DNA of 26,262 bases, taken from positions 1-26,262 of the forward strand of contig JAUQWL010000024.1 of the NCBI GenBank assembly GCA_030835185.1. The letters are read 5' to 3'. Position 1 is the first letter of the stretch. Each line of letters opens with the position of its first letter. The translations under genes and the position numbers were made by a program. The notes beneath the pieces were generated by a model. It was given only the letters and a program-made list of their open reading frames with translations, made no database searches and was not told the origin of the DNA. Below, piece by piece: positions 14,179 to 23,194 of the stretch. This DNA comes from Solirubrobacterales bacterium (GTDB taxonomy: Bacteria > Actinomycetota > Thermoleophilia > Solirubrobacterales > 70-9).

Positions 14179-15624
14179 TCATGCGGATTTCAGGAAGCGA
14201 CGCGCCCACTCGACAGCATCGCTTGCAGAATCGATTTCGCCTGCGAAACGGGCGGCGGACAGCTCCTCGATCACCCGGCCGAGGTCCGGTCCGGGATCGA
14301 TGCCGAGGCGGGAAGCCAGGTCATCACCGGCCAGAAACGGCTCGGGCGGCCCCAGACGACCCCAGCGCAGTGCCTCCGAGACCATCTCGGATGCCAGTTC
14401 GAGATGACCGGCGATCATTTCCCGCCCTGCGATCGAGCTCGTACCCCGGGCGGCAAGACGGTCTGCCACGGTCAGCAGGGTGACGTCAACCGGGTACGGG
14501 TCGGTGCGCTTGAGGTACTCATAGACCTGGCGTCTGGACAGTGGCCGCTCCGGCACCAGAAAACCGAGGATCAGGTGGTAGCGCGTCAGATCGGCGACGT
14601 AGCCGGCCAGCCGGCGGCTCGACTTCAACCTCGAGAACACCGACAGCACGGCCTCCGCCCCCTCCCGGTCGTGTCCGCGAAAGCTGATGAAGCCGTCCTT
14701 CTCCTTCCGGGTCACCGGCTTGGCGCAGTCGTGAAAGAGCGCGGCCAGACGAAGACCGGTCGATCGACTCACTCCGTCTGCCAGCGGTTCCTGCAGAAGC
14801 GCGGCCACCTCCCCCGCATTCCCGCCAACGAAGCGTTCGAGTTCGGACTCGATCCGGAGCACGCCTTCGAGCACCTCGATCGTATGGCCGTACACGTCGA
14901 GATGGTGGTTCGGACCCTGGACGACACCGCGCATGCCGCTGATCTCGGGAAACAGGACCTCGAAGAGGCCGAGGCCCTCCATCGAAGCCAGGCCGGCGAC
15001 CGGATCGCGCGATGCCATCAACCGGCAGAGCTCACCGAGGATGCGCTCTCCGGCGGGTTCGTCCGCTCGCGATGCGGATTCCAGTCCCGACTGAACGGTC
15101 GCCGGATCGATCTGCCAGCCGAACTGGGCGGCCAGGCGCGCGGCCCGCATGAGGCGCAGCGGGTCATCGGAGAACGAGTCCGGTCCGGCGATCCGGATCA
15201 CCCCCTTGGCCAGGTCCTCCATCCCGCCGCTCGGATCCAGCGCACTGCCGTCTTCCAGGCCGACCGCCATCGCGCCGACGGTGAAGTCGCGCAGCATGAG
15301 ATCCGCTTCGATCGAGGCTCCTCGCAGGGTCGCGACATCCACCTGCCACCTGCCGTCGCGGTCAGCGATTCTCCAGGTCGGGAACTCGGCCGAGAGTTCG
15401 AAAGAGTGGCCGCCGAGCCCGTCGGCTATCGCTTTCGCGACCGGCTCGGGATCGCCGCCCGTGGCGAGGTCGATGTCGCCGACCTCACGGCCGAGGGCGG
15501 CATCGCGCACCGCACCGCCGACGATCCAGACATCTTCTCCGCCATCGGCCCCCGCAAGAGCCCCGCGGATGCGGTTCGCCAGGTCTGTAGCGAAGATCGC
15601 CCGGGAGACCTCCTCCAGGTTCAA
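14179..15624 (-). CDS. cca: CCA tRNA nucleotidyltransferase / poly(A) polymerase family
   Basis: This 481-residue class II nucleotidyltransferase is expected to add or repair the 3' CCA of tRNAs. The head domain shows IVGGAVRDAALG (34-45) and the catalytic aspartates in GDIDLAT (50-56). LRDFTVGAMAV and DPLRLMRAARLAAQFGW follow, which are the nucleotide-recognition and neck motifs. A central HD-type domain has ALFHDCAKPVT, as in many bacterial CCA/PAP proteins with phosphohydrolase activity. Poly(A) polymerase activity cannot be excluded from sequence alone. The start is TTG at 15624, overlapping the alr stop as TTGA, so no independent ribosome site is needed. The stop abuts infA. Confidence 0.92.
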   Translation of the reverse strand: MNLEEVSRAIFATDLANRIRGALAGADGGEDVWIVGGAVRDAALGREVGDIDLATGGDPEPVAKAIADGLGGHSFELSAEFPTWRIADRDGRWQVDVATLRGASIEADLMLRDFTVGAMAVGLEDGSALDPSGGMEDLAKGVIRIAGPDSFSDDPLRLMRAARLAAQFGWQIDPATVQSGLESASRADEPAGERILGELCRLMASRDPVAGLASMEGLGLFEVLFPEISGMRGVVQGPNHHLDVYGHTIEVLEGVLRIESELERFVGGNAGEVAALLQEPLADGVSRSTGLRLAALFHDCAKPVTRKEKDGFISFRGHDREGAEAVLSVFSRLKSSRRLAGYVADLTRYHLILGFLVPERPLSRRQVYEYLKRTDPYPVDVTLLTVADRLAARGTSSIAGREMIAGHLELASEMVSEALRWGRLGPPEPFLAGDDLASRLGIDPGPDLGRVIEELSAARFAGEIDSASDAVEWARRFLKSA

Positions 15625-16742
15625 GCCGTCTCCCCGACCATGACACGCGGCACCCTCGGCGAGATCCCGCAGGTGATCTCGTAGTTGATCGTCTTGAGGT
15701 CTGCCGCCATCCGCTCCGCGAGTATCGATTCCTCCCCCTGGCTGCCCAGCAGCGTCACCTCGTCACCGATGACCGGTCGGGCGTCGCCGACGTCGACCGT
15801 GATGTTGTCCATCGAAACGGTCCCTGCGATCGGGTGACGGCGCCCGCCGATCAGGACCTCACCGCGGTTCGAGAGCGACCGCCTGAGGCCGTCGCCGTAG
15901 CCGACCGGGACGGTAACCACCGTGGTCGGCTCGCCGGCCGTCCAGGTACGTCCGTAGCCGGCGCTCATGCCCGGCTCGAAGCGCTTGACCGTCGCGACGT
16001 ACGAATGGAAAGAAAAGACCGGCCTGAGGTTGTGATCGGCCGGGTCACGACCGAACGGGTCCATGCCGTAGATCGCCACCCCGGGACGCACCAGGTCGAA
16101 ATGACTGGCCGGATCGCAGATCAGGGCGGCGCTGTTGGCAGCATGGACCTTGATGCCGGGGAACTCCGAACGCACCCGCCGGGCCAGCTCCGTCAGCCGC
16201 CGACGCTGGAGATCCATGAAATCCCGGTTGGGCTCGTCGGCAGTGGCAAAGTGGGTCCAGACAGCTTCGAGGCTGAGGTGCGGGCTGGCCGCGATCGAAC
16301 GGGTCATCGCGACCACGACATCGGGATCCAGGTTGCCCAGCCTGCCCATGCCCGTGTCGTACTTGACATGCACGCCGACGACGCGGCCGGCCGCTTCAGC
16401 CTGGTTCTCGATCGCCTGGATGAAGTCCGGATCCCAGATCGAGACATCAGCCCGGGCGGTGACTGCCACCTCGACCTCGCCCGGAGTGAGCGCGCCGAGC
16501 ACCAGGATCGGCACGTCGGCGTCGACCGCCCTGATCTGAAGGGCTTCCCTCGCGGTGGCCACCGCGATCCGGTCACTTCCCGCAGAGATTGCGGCTTCGG
16601 CGCAGTGGGCGACGCCATGCCCGTAGCCGTCGGCCTTCAGAACGGGTGAAAGCTCGACGCCGGGGCCGATGAGTCCGCGGAGTACGCGGCAGTTGTGCCG
16701 CAGCGCACCGACGTCGATCCGGGCCTCGGCCCGCTCGTACAT
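15621..16742 (-). CDS. alr: Alanine racemase
   Basis: This 373-residue fold-type III PLP enzyme converts L-alanine to D-alanine for peptidoglycan cross-linking. The PLP lysine is K36 in PVLKADGYGHG. The second catalytic base is Y263 in SAGYGRTW. VKYDTGMGRLG (126-136) holds the lysine (K127) that is carbamylated in characterised homologues. VRPGVAIYG and the late SMDNITVDVG strand complete the pattern. The ATG overlaps the previous gene's stop by one base (TGATG), and its own stop overlaps cca (TTGA). It is part of the cell-wall block with glmM and glmS. Confidence 0.96.
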   Translation of the reverse strand: MYERAEARIDVGALRHNCRVLRGLIGPGVELSPVLKADGYGHGVAHCAEAAISAGSDRIAVATAREALQIRAVDADVPILVLGALTPGEVEVAVTARADVSIWDPDFIQAIENQAEAAGRVVGVHVKYDTGMGRLGNLDPDVVVAMTRSIAASPHLSLEAVWTHFATADEPNRDFMDLQRRRLTELARRVRSEFPGIKVHAANSAALICDPASHFDLVRPGVAIYGMDPFGRDPADHNLRPVFSFHSYVATVKRFEPGMSAGYGRTWTAGEPTTVVTVPVGYGDGLRRSLSNRGEVLIGGRRHPIAGTVSMDNITVDVGDARPVIGDEVTLLGSQGEESILAERMAADLKTINYEITCGISPRVPRVMVGETA

Positions 16743-17203
16743 CAGTTCCCGGTGAGGGCAGCCAGTACGTCGACGCGTGTGACCACGCCAACCAGTCGGC
16801 CCTCACCGTCGACTACCGGCAGGCGGTTGTGCTTGCTCTCCGAGATCAGGCGGGCGGCGTGTTCGGCCGGCTCGTCCGGGCCGACGGTCAGCGGATCGGC
16901 GGTCATCATCTCCGACGCTGTCGCCGCGAATGCCTTCTGGGCCCTCTCCTCGAAGTGTTTGGTCGATTCGAGAAAGACGATGCCACCCATGATGTTGACG
17001 TAATGCGGCAGGTGGAAGTCCGACTCCTCGTCGGAGATCACCAGATCCGAGTCGGTGATGATGCCGACCACCTTGCGGGTTTCGTCGACGACCGGGATTC
17101 CCGGCAGGTCCTGGGTCTGGAGGGTCTCGATCACCGACTTCACATCGTCGTCGGGCGAAACTGTGGCGGGCTCACGGTCCATGATTTCGGCAACGGTCGG
17201 CAT
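16742..17203 (-). CDS. CBS-pair domain protein
   Basis: This is a 153-residue stand-alone CBS pair. The first CBS motif spans about 1-58 (TVAEIMDREPATVSPDD, IPVVDETRKVVGIITDSDL) and the second 96-152 (SEMMTADPLTVGPDE, RLPVVDGEGRLVGVVTRVDVL). CBS pairs bind adenine nucleotides and act as energy or c-di-AMP/NAD sensors; the ligand here is unknown. A 35-residue linker (60-95) with HYVNIMGG separates the halves. I chose ATG 17203, ten bases after the nnr stop. A GTG at 17233 would reach into nnr and add ten residues unlike the family. It sits between nnr and alr, where most actinobacteria have no such gene. Confidence 0.9.
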   Translation of the reverse strand: MPTVAEIMDREPATVSPDDDVKSVIETLQTQDLPGIPVVDETRKVVGIITDSDLVISDEESDFHLPHYVNIMGGIVFLESTKHFEERAQKAFAATASEMMTADPLTVGPDEPAEHAARLISESKHNRLPVVDGEGRLVGVVTRVDVLAALTGN

Positions 17204-17213
17204 GGGTGCGAGT

Positions 17214-18749
17214 TTATTCCACGGACCGGCCACCGGCGCGACCGGGTCTGAGCGCCACCGGCATCGCCGGGACGACGTCGCCGGCGATCACACCTTCGGC
17301 CGAGCCGATCCGGGTGGCGGCGATACGGCCCGCACGTGCGTGGGCGTAGACGGCCGCGCAGGCTGCTTCGAACGGTTCAAGGCCGCGGGCGAGCAGCGCA
17401 GCGCAGACGCCGGCAAGAACGTCACCGGTGCCGGCCGTTGCCAGAGCGGGAGCCGAAAGCCGGTTGACCGCCACCCGCTCACCATCGGTGACGATCGTAT
17501 CGTCGCCCTTGAGCACAGCGATGGCACCGGCTTCGCGGGCGAGGGTAAGGGCGGCATCCAGCCGCCGGGAGGAAACCTCGTCCGAACTCCTGCCGATCAG
17601 GCGGCCCATTTCCCCTTCATGCGGAGTGAGGATCGTTGTCGCGTCGCACCGCCTGACCAGATCGAGCCGGCCGTCGAGGGCTCCGAGTCCGTCGGCGTCG
17701 ATCACGGTCGGCACCCCCAGACGCCCGACCAGCGAGCGCAGGAACTCACCCGAAGCGGCCTCCCGGCCGAGTCCGGAACCGAGGACGACGGCCGAGGCGT
17801 TCTCGCAGTGCGCGGCAACCTTCTCCAGTGCCGACAGCCCGAGAAACCCCGTGTCGCTACCGCAGCCGAGGGTCATGGTCTCGGTCAGCTTGCTCTCGAA
17901 GATCGGCTCGAGGTCATCCGGGACGGCGGCGGTTGCATACCCGGCACCGGAGCGGATCGCCGCTTCGGCGGCGAGACAGACCGCCCCGGTGAGCCCTCTC
18001 GAGCCGCCGACGATCGAGACCCGCCCGGACGTGAACTTGTTGGATCGCTCCCCCCTGCGCGGCAGAAGATCGAGCACCGCCGCCGTGATCGCACCGGCGG
18101 CCTCGCCCGGCGGAGCCCCCGGCGGGATGCCGATGTCAGCCACGGTCACCTCGCCGCAGAGGTGTTTGCCGGGCGCGATCAGGTGGCCGGACTTTAAACC
18201 GTGAAAGGTGACGGTGTGCCCGGCCTCGACCGCGAGTCCGGCCTCTCCGGTCGAGGCGTCCATCCCGGACGGCACGTCACAGGCGACCACCGGACAGCCG
18301 CAGTCGTTGATGGCCTCGATCGCCTCCGACACCGGCGAGCGGGGCTCTCCCGAAAAGCCGGTACCGAGGATGGCGTCGACGATTGCTCCCGATTCCGGCA
18401 GCCTGCCGAGTGCGCCCTGGCCTTCGAGAACCCCCGCACCTTCGAGCAGGCGCAAGTTGGCCTTCGAGTCCGGACTGAACGTCGCCGGATCCCAGAGCGC
18501 GAGGACTTCAACCTCATAGCCGCTTTCGACCAGGCGGCGGGCGGCGACCAGACCGTCACCGCCGTTGTTGCCTTTGCCGCAGACGATCCGGATCGGCCCC
18601 GGTCCGGCCGCTGCCGCCGTGACGTCAGCCAGGGCCCGGCCGGCTGCCTCCATCAGGTCGAGCGAAGGAACCTGCTGGCTCTCGATCGCCCAGCGGTCGG
18701 CGGCGGCCATCCCCTCGGCGTCGTAGAGAGGATCGAGCCAGCGCTCCAT
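17214..18749 (-). CDS. nnr: Bifunctional NAD(P)HX epimerase / ADP-dependent dehydratase
   Basis: This 511-residue repair enzyme restores hydrated NADH and NADPH. The N-terminal epimerase part (YjeF_N, about 1-215) shows VCGKGNNGGDGLVAARRL (56-73). The C-terminal dehydratase part (carbohydrate-kinase fold, about 225-500) shows VIDADGLGAL, ILTPHEGEMGRLIG, AVLKGDDTIVTDG and the catalytic ATAGTGDVLAG. Both halves appear complete. The ATG shares one base with the acpS stop (TGATG), giving close coupling. Its place beside acpS and alr is widely conserved. Confidence 0.95.
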   Translation of the reverse strand: MERWLDPLYDAEGMAAADRWAIESQQVPSLDLMEAAGRALADVTAAAAGPGPIRIVCGKGNNGGDGLVAARRLVESGYEVEVLALWDPATFSPDSKANLRLLEGAGVLEGQGALGRLPESGAIVDAILGTGFSGEPRSPVSEAIEAINDCGCPVVACDVPSGMDASTGEAGLAVEAGHTVTFHGLKSGHLIAPGKHLCGEVTVADIGIPPGAPPGEAAGAITAAVLDLLPRRGERSNKFTSGRVSIVGGSRGLTGAVCLAAEAAIRSGAGYATAAVPDDLEPIFESKLTETMTLGCGSDTGFLGLSALEKVAAHCENASAVVLGSGLGREAASGEFLRSLVGRLGVPTVIDADGLGALDGRLDLVRRCDATTILTPHEGEMGRLIGRSSDEVSSRRLDAALTLAREAGAIAVLKGDDTIVTDGERVAVNRLSAPALATAGTGDVLAGVCAALLARGLEPFEAACAAVYAHARAGRIAATRIGSAEGVIAGDVVPAMPVALRPGRAGGRSVE

Positions 18750-19105
18750 CAGATCGCCTCGGCGATCGCCACCGCGGCGGCGACCTCGCGTTCGTGGCTG
18801 AGACTCACCTTGACTTCGAGACCGCCTTCACCGGCGATCCTCGCGGCTTCGTCGTGGAGCCTGATCGAAGGCGGAGCCCCCGCGACCACCTCGATCTCGC
18901 GCATGCTCGCACCCCGGCCGAGCCCGAGCGCCTTGACCACCGCCTCCTTGGCGGCGAAACGAGCCGCGAGGTGCCTCGCCGGCCGTCTGCGCGCCGCCGC
19001 GTATTCGATCTCTGCTTCGGTGAAGAGTCGCCGTGCGAGCCGGGGCCGTCGCTGGAGAGCGCGTTCAATCCGCGAGATATCGACCAGATCGATGCCGATC
19101 CCCAT
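18749..19105 (-). CDS. acpS: Holo-[acyl-carrier-protein] synthase
   Basis: This 118-residue 4'-phosphopantetheinyl transferase loads the CoA-derived arm on apo-ACP for fatty-acid synthesis. The N-terminal GIGIDLVDISRIERAL holds the metal-binding aspartate (D6), and RFAAKEAVVKALG holds the second acidic ligand (Glu). The C-terminal VSLSHEREVAAAVAI is the strand typical of AcpS trimers. Three starts are possible within 18 bases: TTG 19123, ATG 19114 and ATG 19105. I chose 19105 because it best matches the family's MxxGIGID beginning; no ribosome site discriminates among them. The stop overlaps the nnr start. Confidence 0.92.
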   Translation of the reverse strand: MGIGIDLVDISRIERALQRRPRLARRLFTEAEIEYAAARRRPARHLAARFAAKEAVVKALGLGRGASMREIEVVAGAPPSIRLHDEAARIAGEGGLEVKVSLSHEREVAAAVAIAEAI

Positions 19106-19171
19106 CGCCGCCATCGCTGTCAACTACCCGGGTATCGCTTCACGATTTCACCATTTTCTTACCTGGTCCGC

Positions 19172-21034
19172 CTACTCGACGGTGACCGTCTTGGCCAGAT
19201 TGCGCGGCTGGTCGACGTTGAGTCCTTTGAACCGGGCCACGTGGTAAGCAAGGAGCTGGAGCGGCAGGATGGCCAGGATCGGCTGTAGCAGCCAATCGGT
19301 CTTCGGGATCAGGATCGTCTCGTCGGCGACTCTGGTGACCCGGTCGGATCCGATCGTCCCGATCGCGATCGTCATCGCCCCGCGGGCCTTCACCTCCTCG
19401 ACGTTGGAGAGCATCTTGTCCAGGATCGGGCTGTCGGTGGCAACACAGATGACCGGCGTCGATTCGTCCAGCAGGGCGATCGGGCCGTGCTTCATCTCAC
19501 CGGCTGCGTAGGCGTCGGTCGGAATGTAGCTGACCTCCTTCAGCTTGAGAGCACCTTCGAGGCAGACCGGCAGACCGATGTGGCGACCGAGGTAGAGGAA
19601 GAAGGAGTCGTCCGCGTGTCGTTTCGCGAGCTTCTCGACTTCTTCCGAAACCGCATCGATCGTGTGTTCCATCTTGTCGGGAATGTCCCGCAAACCGGCG
19701 ACCAGCACCCGGATGCGCTCGATCGAGAGCTTCTTGCGCAGTTCGGCCAGCCGCAGGGCCAGCAGGTACATCGCCGCCACCTGGGCGACGTAAGTCTTGG
19801 TGGCGGCGACCCCGATCTCGAGGCCGGCGCGGGTGTAGAGCACTGCGTCGGCGTCGCGGGTCGCCTGGCTTCCCATGATGTTCGTCACCGCGAGCACGGT
19901 GGCACCGCCGTCGCGGCCCAGCCGCATCGCGGCAAGGGTGTCGGCTGTCTCGCCCGACTGGGTGATGCCGATGACCAGGTCGTCCGGACCCACCACCGGA
20001 TTTCGATAGCGATACTCGGAAGCGATGTCCATCTCGACCGGTATCCGCGCCCAGCGTTCGATTGCGTAGCGGCCGATCAGACCGGCATGGTAGGAAGTCC
20101 CGCAAGCGACGATCACGATGCGCTTGACGTTCAGCAGGTAGTCGTCGCTGAGCCCCATGTCGGAGAGGTCCACGCCGTCGTCATGGGGCAGCCGGTCGAG
20201 GATCGTCTCAGCGATCGCCTCGGGCTGCTCGTGGATCTCCTTCAGCATGAAAGTGTCGAACCCGCCCTTTTCGGCCGCCTCTTCGTCCCAGGTGACCGTC
20301 TCCGGCCCGCGTCCGACCGGCGATCCGTGCTCGTCGGTGATGCTCACGCCGTCCGGTGTCAGGGTGACGATCTCGCCGTTGTCGACGGTCAGCACCTCCC
20401 GTGTGTGAGCCATGAAGGCGGGGATCGCCGAAGCGATGTAGTTCTCGCCGTCGCCGAGGCCGACGATCAGGGGCGTCTCCTTGCGGGCCCCGGCCAACAG
20501 CCCCGGCGTTCTCGCGTGCATCGCTACGAATGAGTAGTGGCCGCGAAGCTCGGCGTAGGCCGCCATCACCGCTTCAGTCAGGTCCCCGTCGAAATGGCGA
20601 GCGATCAGGTGGGCGATCACCTCGGCGTCGGTATCGGAGCTGAAGCGGCGTCCCTCGGCCTCGAGTTCGCTTCGCAGGTCGGCGTGGTTTTCGACGATGC
20701 CGTTCATCGTGATCTGGATCTCGCCGCTCTCGTCGGAATGCGGGTGTGCGTTGGCCTCGGTGACCCGGCCGTGTGTGGCCCACCGGGTGTGCGCGATGCC
20801 GGTGTAGTTGCCGTCGATGTCGGGTTGCTCCTCGAAACCGAGTGCCCGCCGTTCGGTGCCGAGCGCCTCTCGCAGCTTGGCGAGGTTTCCGACCGCACGG
20901 ACCTTCTCCACCCCGTCGGGGATCAGAATCGCCAGGCCGGCCGAGTCGTAGCCCCGATATTCGAGGTGCTCGAGACCCGTAACGAGGATCTCTTCGCAGG
21001 GACGATGGCCGACGTATCCGATGATTCCGCACAT
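19172..21034 (-). CDS. glmS: Glutamine-fructose-6-phosphate aminotransferase (isomerising)
   Basis: This 620-residue enzyme makes glucosamine-6-phosphate, the entry step to UDP-GlcNAc. The N-terminal nucleophile is C2 in MCGIIGYVG, followed by EYRGYDSAG and THGRVTEANAHPH of the glutaminase domain. Two SIS sugar-isomerase domains follow (VACGTSYHAGLIGRYAIE, TQSGETADTLAA, EGALKLKEVSYIPTDAYAAGEMKHGP). The protein ends in NLAKTVTVE, the usual catalytic tail. The ATG at 21034 gives the mature Cys directly after Met removal. The leader of 29 bases has no ribosome site that I can see, and no glmS ribozyme-like structure was recognised. It acts directly before GlmM, encoded upstream. Confidence 0.97.
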   Translation of the reverse strand: MCGIIGYVGHRPCEEILVTGLEHLEYRGYDSAGLAILIPDGVEKVRAVGNLAKLREALGTERRALGFEEQPDIDGNYTGIAHTRWATHGRVTEANAHPHSDESGEIQITMNGIVENHADLRSELEAEGRRFSSDTDAEVIAHLIARHFDGDLTEAVMAAYAELRGHYSFVAMHARTPGLLAGARKETPLIVGLGDGENYIASAIPAFMAHTREVLTVDNGEIVTLTPDGVSITDEHGSPVGRGPETVTWDEEAAEKGGFDTFMLKEIHEQPEAIAETILDRLPHDDGVDLSDMGLSDDYLLNVKRIVIVACGTSYHAGLIGRYAIERWARIPVEMDIASEYRYRNPVVGPDDLVIGITQSGETADTLAAMRLGRDGGATVLAVTNIMGSQATRDADAVLYTRAGLEIGVAATKTYVAQVAAMYLLALRLAELRKKLSIERIRVLVAGLRDIPDKMEHTIDAVSEEVEKLAKRHADDSFFLYLGRHIGLPVCLEGALKLKEVSYIPTDAYAAGEMKHGPIALLDESTPVICVATDSPILDKMLSNVEEVKARGAMTIAIGTIGSDRVTRVADETILIPKTDWLLQPILAILPLQLLAYHVARFKGLNVDQPRNLAKTVTVE

Positions 21035-21063
21035 GAGTAGGGACTAAGGCTACCCGCTGGGTG

Positions 21064-22383
21064 TCAGCCCAGCTCCGCTTCAACCAGAGCGACCAGGCCG
21101 GCACAGACGGCCTCGGCCTCCCCCTGTGTCGGCGCCTCGACCATCACCCGTACCAGCGGTTCGGTGCCCGATGGCCTGACCAGTACCCTGCCTTTGCCCT
21201 TCAGCTCCTCGTTGGCGCGGTCGACCGCCGTCCAGACGGTGTCGGCCCCGGCGATCGACTCACGGTCGGCGACCTTGACGTTCACCAGCGTCTGCGGCAA
21301 CTTCGCCATCACGGCCGAGTCGGCCAGGTCGCGTCCGCCGAGTGCCGCGAGCAGCATCAGCGCCGCGGCGATGCCGTCGCCGGTCGGCGCGTAATCGGTC
21401 GAGATGATGTGGCCGGACTGCTCCCCGCCGAGCATCCACTGCTTCTCCCTCAGTCCTTCGAGAACGTAGCGGTCGCCGACGCTGGTGACTTCGACCTCGA
21501 TCCCGGCGGCATCCATCGCCTGATGGAAACCGTAGTTGCTCATGACCGTGACCACGACCCCCCCACCCAGGTTGCCGCGCGCGGTCCGGTCGGTGGCGAT
21601 GAGGGCGACGATCTCGTCTCCGTCATGAACCTTTCCGTCACGGTCAACGGCCAGCACCCGGTCGCCGTCGCCGTCAAACGAGAAACCGATGTCCGCCCCG
21701 GAGTTCGGCATCGAAGCAGCCAGGCTGCCGACGTGGGTCGAGCCGCAATCGAGATTGATGTTGCGTCCGTCCGGTTCGGCGGCAATCAGTTCGACCTCGG
21801 CTCCGAGCCGTGTGAAGATCTCACCGGCGACCCTGTAGGTGGAGCCGTTGGCGCAGTCGAGCAGAACGCTCGTACCCGACAGATCGAGCCGGAAGCAGGA
21901 CTCCAGGGCGCGCAGGTAATCGCGCTCCGCGCCGTTGAGCGTTTCGATCCGGCCGGGGCGATCCACCGGTACCGGCGGATCATGAATGAGCCTCTCGACC
22001 CTGGCTTCCGTCTCGTCGTCCAGCTTGCCCTCCTTGCCGGCAAACAGCTTGATGCCGTTGTCCCAGAACGGGTTGTGGGAAGCAGAGACGACCGCAGCGA
22101 GATCGAATCCATAGCTGCGCGAAAGCAGTAGCGCAGCGGGAGTCGGCAACACGCCGCCGAGATAGACCTCCCCTCCGGCCTCGGCCACACCGGCGGCCAG
22201 CGCCGATTCCAGCATCGGGCCGGATTCGCGCGTATCCCGGATGACCAGAACCCTGGGACGTCCGGTTTCCAGGGCGGCAGTTCCGGCACGGCCGATCGAG
22301 AGCGCGAGCTCCGCAGTCAGGAGATCGCCTACCTTGCCACGGACTCCGTCCGTGCCGAAGAGCTTTCCTGGCGGCACAGCCAC
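21064..22383 (-). CDS. glmM: Phosphoglucosamine mutase
   Basis: This 439-residue enzyme converts glucosamine-6-phosphate to the 1-phosphate. Motifs in order are KLFGTDGVRG (7-16), the phosphoserine loop VVSASHNPFWDNGIK with S102, the Mg2+ loop DGDGDR (237-242), GGEQSGH and the phosphate-binding RPSGTEPLVRVM. I chose GTG 22383, seven bases after the rpsI stop; it gives the standard family length and start. A longer frame to 22467 overlaps the S9 C-terminus and encodes an unrelated Pro/Ser/Arg stretch. GTG 22377 is a close alternative. Confidence 0.95.
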   Translation of the reverse strand: MAVPPGKLFGTDGVRGKVGDLLTAELALSIGRAGTAALETGRPRVLVIRDTRESGPMLESALAAGVAEAGGEVYLGGVLPTPAALLLSRSYGFDLAAVVSASHNPFWDNGIKLFAGKEGKLDDETEARVERLIHDPPVPVDRPGRIETLNGAERDYLRALESCFRLDLSGTSVLLDCANGSTYRVAGEIFTRLGAEVELIAAEPDGRNINLDCGSTHVGSLAASMPNSGADIGFSFDGDGDRVLAVDRDGKVHDGDEIVALIATDRTARGNLGGGVVVTVMSNYGFHQAMDAAGIEVEVTSVGDRYVLEGLREKQWMLGGEQSGHIISTDYAPTGDGIAAALMLLAALGGRDLADSAVMAKLPQTLVNVKVADRESIAGADTVWTAVDRANEELKGKGRVLVRPSGTEPLVRVMVEAPTQGEAEAVCAGLVALVEAELG

Positions 22384-22390
22384 CTGCGGT

Positions 22391-23194
22391 TCAGCGCTTG
22401 GAGAACTGGGGCCGCTTGCGGGCCTTCTTGAGGCCGGCCTTGCGCCGTTCCTTGGCCCGGGCGTCACGGGTCAGAAAACCGCGACGTTTGAGCTCGGGGC
22501 GAAGTTCGGAGTCGACTTCGGTCAGGGCGCGGGCGATGCCATGACGGGCTGCGCCTGCCTGGCCGCTGATTCCGCCGCCGTGAACCCGGATGCGGATGTC
22601 GACGTTCGACTCGTAGCCGGTGACGGCCAGCGGCGAGTTGACCACGGTGCGGTGACGGGCACGGGGGAAGTACTCCTCGATGTCACGATCGTTGATCGTG
22701 ACCTTGCCGTCGCCGGCCAGAACGACGACCCGGGCGACCGAGCGCTTGCGCTTGCCGGTGGCGATGTAACGGGCACCCTTGTCGATCTTCGCCGGAGCGG
22801 GACGGGGCGGGGCCTCATCCTCGTCCTCGCCGTCTGATTCGGTGGCTTCGCGCTCGGCTCGTTCCTCTTCCTCGGCTTCGAGACGGGCGCGCTCCTCGGC
22901 GCTGAGTTCGGTTTCCGGTTCGACCGGGATCGGCTCGAGGTCCGCACCGGGCGGAAGGTCCGAGCCGGCCTTCGCCTCCGCGGCGGCTTCTGCCACAGAT
23001 TCTTCGACGACGACCTCTTCGACCACGGCTTCTTCGACGCCGGCCCCTTCTTCGACTGCCTCCCCGTCTTCGGTGACGGTTTCGGTCCCGACCGACTCGG
23101 TCTCGACTTCACCCTCGGGGGTGGCGACTTCGGTCTGGTCGAGCTCGACCTCTACTTCGACCTCGGAGTCTTTGCTGCGCTCTTCTTCGCTCAC
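22391..23194 (-). CDS. rpsI: 30S ribosomal protein S9 with long acidic N-terminal extension
   Basis: The last ~129 residues are a normal S9, from ARYIATGKRKRSVARV (141-156) through the GGG-x-SGQAGAARHGIARAL loop to the basic tail KKARKRPQFSKR that reaches the P-site tRNA. Ahead lie about 138 residues of low-complexity sequence. In residues 1-130 I count 42 Glu, 8 Asp and only 7 Lys/Arg, with many Val and Ala. The total of 267 is about twice the family length. The start is GTG at 23194, overlapping the rplM stop as GTGA, the common rplM-rpsI coupling, and no stop breaks the frame before the S9 core. A start inside the extension is less likely because it would break this coupling. Confidence 0.95.
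   Translation of the reverse strand: MSEEERSKDSEVEVEVELDQTEVATPEGEVETESVGTETVTEDGEAVEEGAGVEEAVVEEVVVEESVAEAAAEAKAGSDLPPGADLEPIPVEPETELSAEERARLEAEEEERAEREATESDGEDEDEAPPRPAPAKIDKGARYIATGKRKRSVARVVVLAGDGKVTINDRDIEEYFPRARHRTVVNSPLAVTGYESNVDIRIRVHGGGISGQAGAARHGIARALTEVDSELRPELKRRGFLTRDARAKERRKAGLKKARKRPQFSKR

Noticed and set aside
17204..17233. Upstream GTG start for the CBS protein
   Set aside because: It lies inside nnr and adds ten residues not typical of CBS pairs; ATG 17203 matches the domain start.
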